64,000 nucleotides of DNA, from assembly GCA_900542935.1 (NCBI GenBank), contig UQPN01000008.1, positions 12,655 through 76,654 on the forward strand, given 5' to 3'. Below the pieces are notes generated by a model. That model searched no databases. It was not told the DNA's origin and saw nothing but the letters and a program-made list of their open reading frames with translations. Both the position numbers and the translations under genes were made by a program. Below are positions 62,356-64,000 of this stretch, one piece after another. Every line of letters starts with the position of its first letter. Positions within the stretch are counted from its first letter, which is position 1. The DNA is from an uncultured Eubacteriales bacterium. Its GTDB lineage: Bacteria > Bacillota > Clostridia > Christensenellales > Borkfalkiaceae.

Positions 62356-62459
62356 TTTTTCTGTTCCTTAATTTGAAGATTGCTTGTGTCATTGTTCCCA
62401 TCGGGCAGAAAGCGCGCCACGTTTTCGGCTTAGCGCTCAAGGTCTATAAAGTATAAAAT

Positions 62460-62687
62460 GTGGTCGGGTATCTGATAGTCGCAGCAGTAAAAAGGCACCC
62501 TAACCAACACACGCCGGAAGAATTAAAACCCATTTCGGATATGCGCCGCCGTAACCCAGAAGCCGGTCTCGTCGTGTTTTGGGTAAAACTTATGCGACGC
62601 AGCGCTTCCCGAATTTGTGTGAAATTACAAAAATTCAACAGGGTGATTCAAACCATATTTTATTGCCTTCTGTCGTGGCTGTTGTAG
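62460..62687 (+). pseudogene. Transposase remnant
   Basis: About 50 residues of one frame (HTPEELKPISDMRRRNPEAG and LVVFWVKLMRR) recall the N-terminal HTH part of DDE transposases of the IS481/IS3-like kind in Clostridia, from memory rather than a search. The frame then drifts and stops, and no DDE catalytic part is present. It lies at the right edge of the stress-gene insert. Confidence 0.45.
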
Positions 62688-62710
62688 CATAAGTCAGCGA
62701 GAAAATCAAC
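62662..62710 (-). repeat. Right copy of the roughly 50-bp inverted repeat
   Basis: Reverse complement begins GTTGATTTTCTCGCTGACTT and matches the left copy at 57483-57531. Together they bracket 5.1 kb of stress genes. Confidence 0.6.
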
Positions 62711-62834
62711 TGCACGGAAAAATACTACTTAAAACTTCCATATTGAATAATGAAGTCAAGCTCGATAAAGAGTTTGGCTCTTTTTATTATACGATAGTAT
62801 TTTTCGCTCAAATCCTTTGGCTGTTGATTTTCTC
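62699..62834 (+). repeat. Nested inverted repeat, possible miniature element
   Basis: GAGAAAATCAAC at 62699 pairs with GTTGATTTTCTC at 62823, AAAAATACTA at 62718 with TAGTATTTTT at 62795, and AAAGAG with CTCTTT at the centre. The 136-bp unit has no gene and may be a MITE-like remnant or a long hairpin in front of the 62928 gene. Confidence 0.5.
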
Positions 62835-62927
62835 CATTGCAACAAAATTTACAAATCGAATGAGTTTCGACTTATGCTCCTTTGCCCCTGCCAGAAGGCA
62901 AAAATAAAAAATGGAGGTAATCCAAAA

Positions 62928-63200
62928 ATGAAAAAAGTTGTTTACTCAATCAAGAAAGTCAGAGGCAATTCTGACGACAAGATTTCCGGTCTCGGATTTC
63001 TTAACGAAGAAGGAACGTTGCTATGTAAGTGCGTTTCAAAAAACGGCAAACGATATACGCGAGCTTTCGATGACGTTGAACAGCATTGTTTCCCTGTATT
63101 CGGAAAAGAAAACGAATACAAAGGTTACGTGACTATGTATTACGAATACGAAGGCAGAGATATCGAGGTTGAATACTCGGTATGGTACAAAACGGTATAA
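62928..63200 (+). CDS. Small hypothetical protein of the mobile element
   Basis: A 90-residue soluble protein I do not recognise. It is rich in charged and aromatic residues, with beta-strand-like stretches (GYVTMYYEYEG, IEVEYSVWYKTV). A GGAGGT site precedes the ATG. A truncated copy sits at 57540, showing that this gene or its leader was duplicated. It is followed by two more small genes and an antirestriction gene, a typical accessory module of conjugative elements. Confidence 0.8.
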   Translation: MKKVVYSIKKVRGNSDDKISGLGFLNEEGTLLCKCVSKNGKRYTRAFDDVEQHCFPVFGKENEYKGYVTMYYEYEGRDIEVEYSVWYKTV

Positions 63201-63213
63201 GGAGGATTTGAAA

Positions 63214-63462
63214 ATGATTAACCTTAACGAAATTGCATTTATCGACACAGATGGGTTCGATTACAACGACGGTGAATGTCTTGTAAGATTTGACACCGTT
63301 ATGTACTGCCCCGACAAGAAACTTATCACTTTTGCCGTTACGAAACAAGGACGCATAAGCGTTCTGGATTATCAAGTGTTTGAAGACGAAAGCGGTCATT
63401 ACATCGAATACGGTAACACCTATGAAAAAATTTATATCGACGAAACGGAGGCTTGCAAATAA
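63214..63462 (+). CDS. Small acidic hypothetical protein of the mobile element
   Basis: An 82-residue protein without a family I can name. It is acidic and beta-rich (LNEIAFIDTDGFDYNDGE, HYIEYGNTYEKIYID). AGGAGG lies before the ATG; the stop overlaps the next start. Small acidic proteins in such modules are sometimes anti-restriction or DNA-mimic proteins, but nothing here proves that. Confidence 0.75.
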   Translation: MINLNEIAFIDTDGFDYNDGECLVRFDTVMYCPDKKLITFAVTKQGRISVLDYQVFEDESGHYIEYGNTYEKIYIDETEACK

Positions 63463-63563
63463 TGAATACACCCATTATCGACTTAGAAGAACTGCTTGAC
63501 GAAGTGCAAGATATGATTGAAGAAAAAATCGCTATCGAAGGAGGCAACCAAAATGAATGGTAA
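63462..63563 (+). CDS. 33-residue acidic peptide gene
   Basis: A short gene coupled to its neighbours: its ATG overlaps the preceding stop (TAATG), and it ends inside the next gene. The peptide is strongly acidic and helical (DLEELLDEVQDMIEEK). The tight packing supports a real gene. Function unknown. Confidence 0.55.
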   Translation: MNTPIIDLEELLDEVQDMIEEKIAIEGGNQNEW

Positions 63564-64000
63564 CATCAATATCGTAATCGGCTCTTGGGGCTCATACAAC
63601 GAGTGCAACGAAAGAGCCTTAGGCTCGAAATGGCTTGACCTTTCGGACTATGAAGAATGGGACGAAATCGTGGAAGAACTTAAAAAAGAAGGCTTTGAAC
63701 TTGACGGTATCGACGAAGAACTGTTCATACAGGATATCGAAGGTATTGCAGACCGTTCTGTGAATTGGGATTACGTCAACCCCGAAACGTTATTCAACAC
63801 GTTAAAAGAATCGGGCGTTCTTGACGACGATTACAAGTATAAAGTCTTTTGTGCGTTCCTCGAAGTCCGCAATTTTGACGATTTTGAAGAAAAAGTCAAC
63901 TCACACGGCGACCGTTGGGACGATGAAATAAACCTTTGGAGCGGTTATTCGTGGGAAGATTACGGACGTGAAATGCTTGACTGCTGCGGGTACAATATTC
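63553..64000 (+). CDS. ardA: ArdA-type antirestriction protein (3' end cut by window)
   Basis: At least 149 residues, open to the window edge. SKWLDLSDYEEWDEIVEELKKEGF and the following EELFIQDIEGI match the ArdA family, elongated acidic dimers that mimic B-form DNA and block type I restriction enzymes when an element enters a new cell. The acidic run (DDDYK, DDFEEK, WDDEINLW) continues as expected. AAGGAGG precedes the ATG inside the previous gene. Its presence supports a conjugative origin for the DNA right of 57.2 kb. Confidence 0.85.
   Translation, partial: MNGNINIVIGSWGSYNECNERALGSKWLDLSDYEEWDEIVEELKKEGFELDGIDEELFIQDIEGIADRSVNWDYVNPETLFNTLKESGVLDDDYKYKVFCAFLEVRNFDDFEEKVNSHGDRWDDEINLWSGYSWEDYGREMLDCCGYNI

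Noticed and set aside
62444..62638. Minus-strand frame of 64 codons over the transposase remnant
   Set aside because: The plus frame carries recognisable transposase-like residues; the minus frame is its complement.

Overview
The window reads as chromosome from a strictly anaerobic, endospore-forming member of the Firmicutes (Clostridia). The lineage rests on yabP-yabQ-divIC in the sporulation-type order, a trimeric NuoE/NuoF/FeFe hydrogenase, class A-like RNase P RNA, many sigma-A-type promoters with 17-nt spacers, AGGAGG-like ribosome binding sites, and lipobox-bearing sugar-binding proteins. A placement near the Christensenellales is only a guess. The gene content suggests a gut or plant-biomass saccharide degrader.

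Region by region. 1-2.3 kb: end of a fructokinase gene and a cytoplasmic GH32 sucrose/fructan hydrolase. 2.4-4.3 kb: rhamnose mutarotase and a PTS-EIIC-like membrane protein, both on the minus strand. 4.4-7.8 kb: thyA-folA and typA/bipA. 7.9-12.9 kb: a co-directional run of yabP, yabQ, a DivIC/FtsB-like gene, ppx, an M50-like membrane protease, a small alarmone synthetase and a ComEC-like MBL hydrolase. 13.1-17.5 kb: a three-gene FeFe hydrogenase operon behind a perfect TTGACA-17-TATAAT promoter. 17.8-30 kb: a glycan operon (clan-D-like glycosidase, Gfo/Idh/MocA oxidoreductase, secreted clan-A-type lipoprotein, ABC binding protein, two permeases, nucleoside hydrolase) closed by a convergent AraC regulator. 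30.1-36.4 kb: a 1,285-residue surface carbohydrate-binding protein, another AraC regulator (apparently leaderless) and a GH30 enzyme. 36.7-37.1 kb: rnpB. 37.3-39.9 kb: a 15-bp tandem repeat, mscS and a GH13 alpha-glucosidase. 40.1-53 kb: AraC regulator, two tandemly duplicated clan-A lipoproteins, a second surface protein and an lplABC-like uptake operon with nucleoside hydrolase, metallophosphoesterase and glycerophosphodiesterase. Neither ABC operon carries an ATPase gene, so both must borrow one encoded elsewhere.

53.1-56.6 kb holds the most unusual gene: a predicted membrane-spanning regulator with two cytoplasmic XRE-type HTH domains, one transmembrane helix and about 900 extracellular residues of InlB-type repeats and a BspA-like LRR block. 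It is followed by 21-bp direct repeats in front of a small HTH gene.

At 57,215-57,261 lies the 3' half of a tRNA-Arg(CCT) on the minus strand, still next to its terminator but without a 5' half. This is the signature of an integrated element that starts here and runs off the right end of the window. To its right the DNA is more AT-rich and codes differently: an oxygen/sulfur-stress cargo (desulfoferrodoxin, rubrerythrin, Crp/Fnr regulator, CoA-disulfide reductase with rhodanese domain, rhodanese, thioredoxin), then small element genes ending in an ArdA-type antirestriction gene. The cargo is bracketed by a truncated gene duplicate, a roughly 50-bp inverted repeat and a transposase remnant, so it looks like a later insertion into the element.
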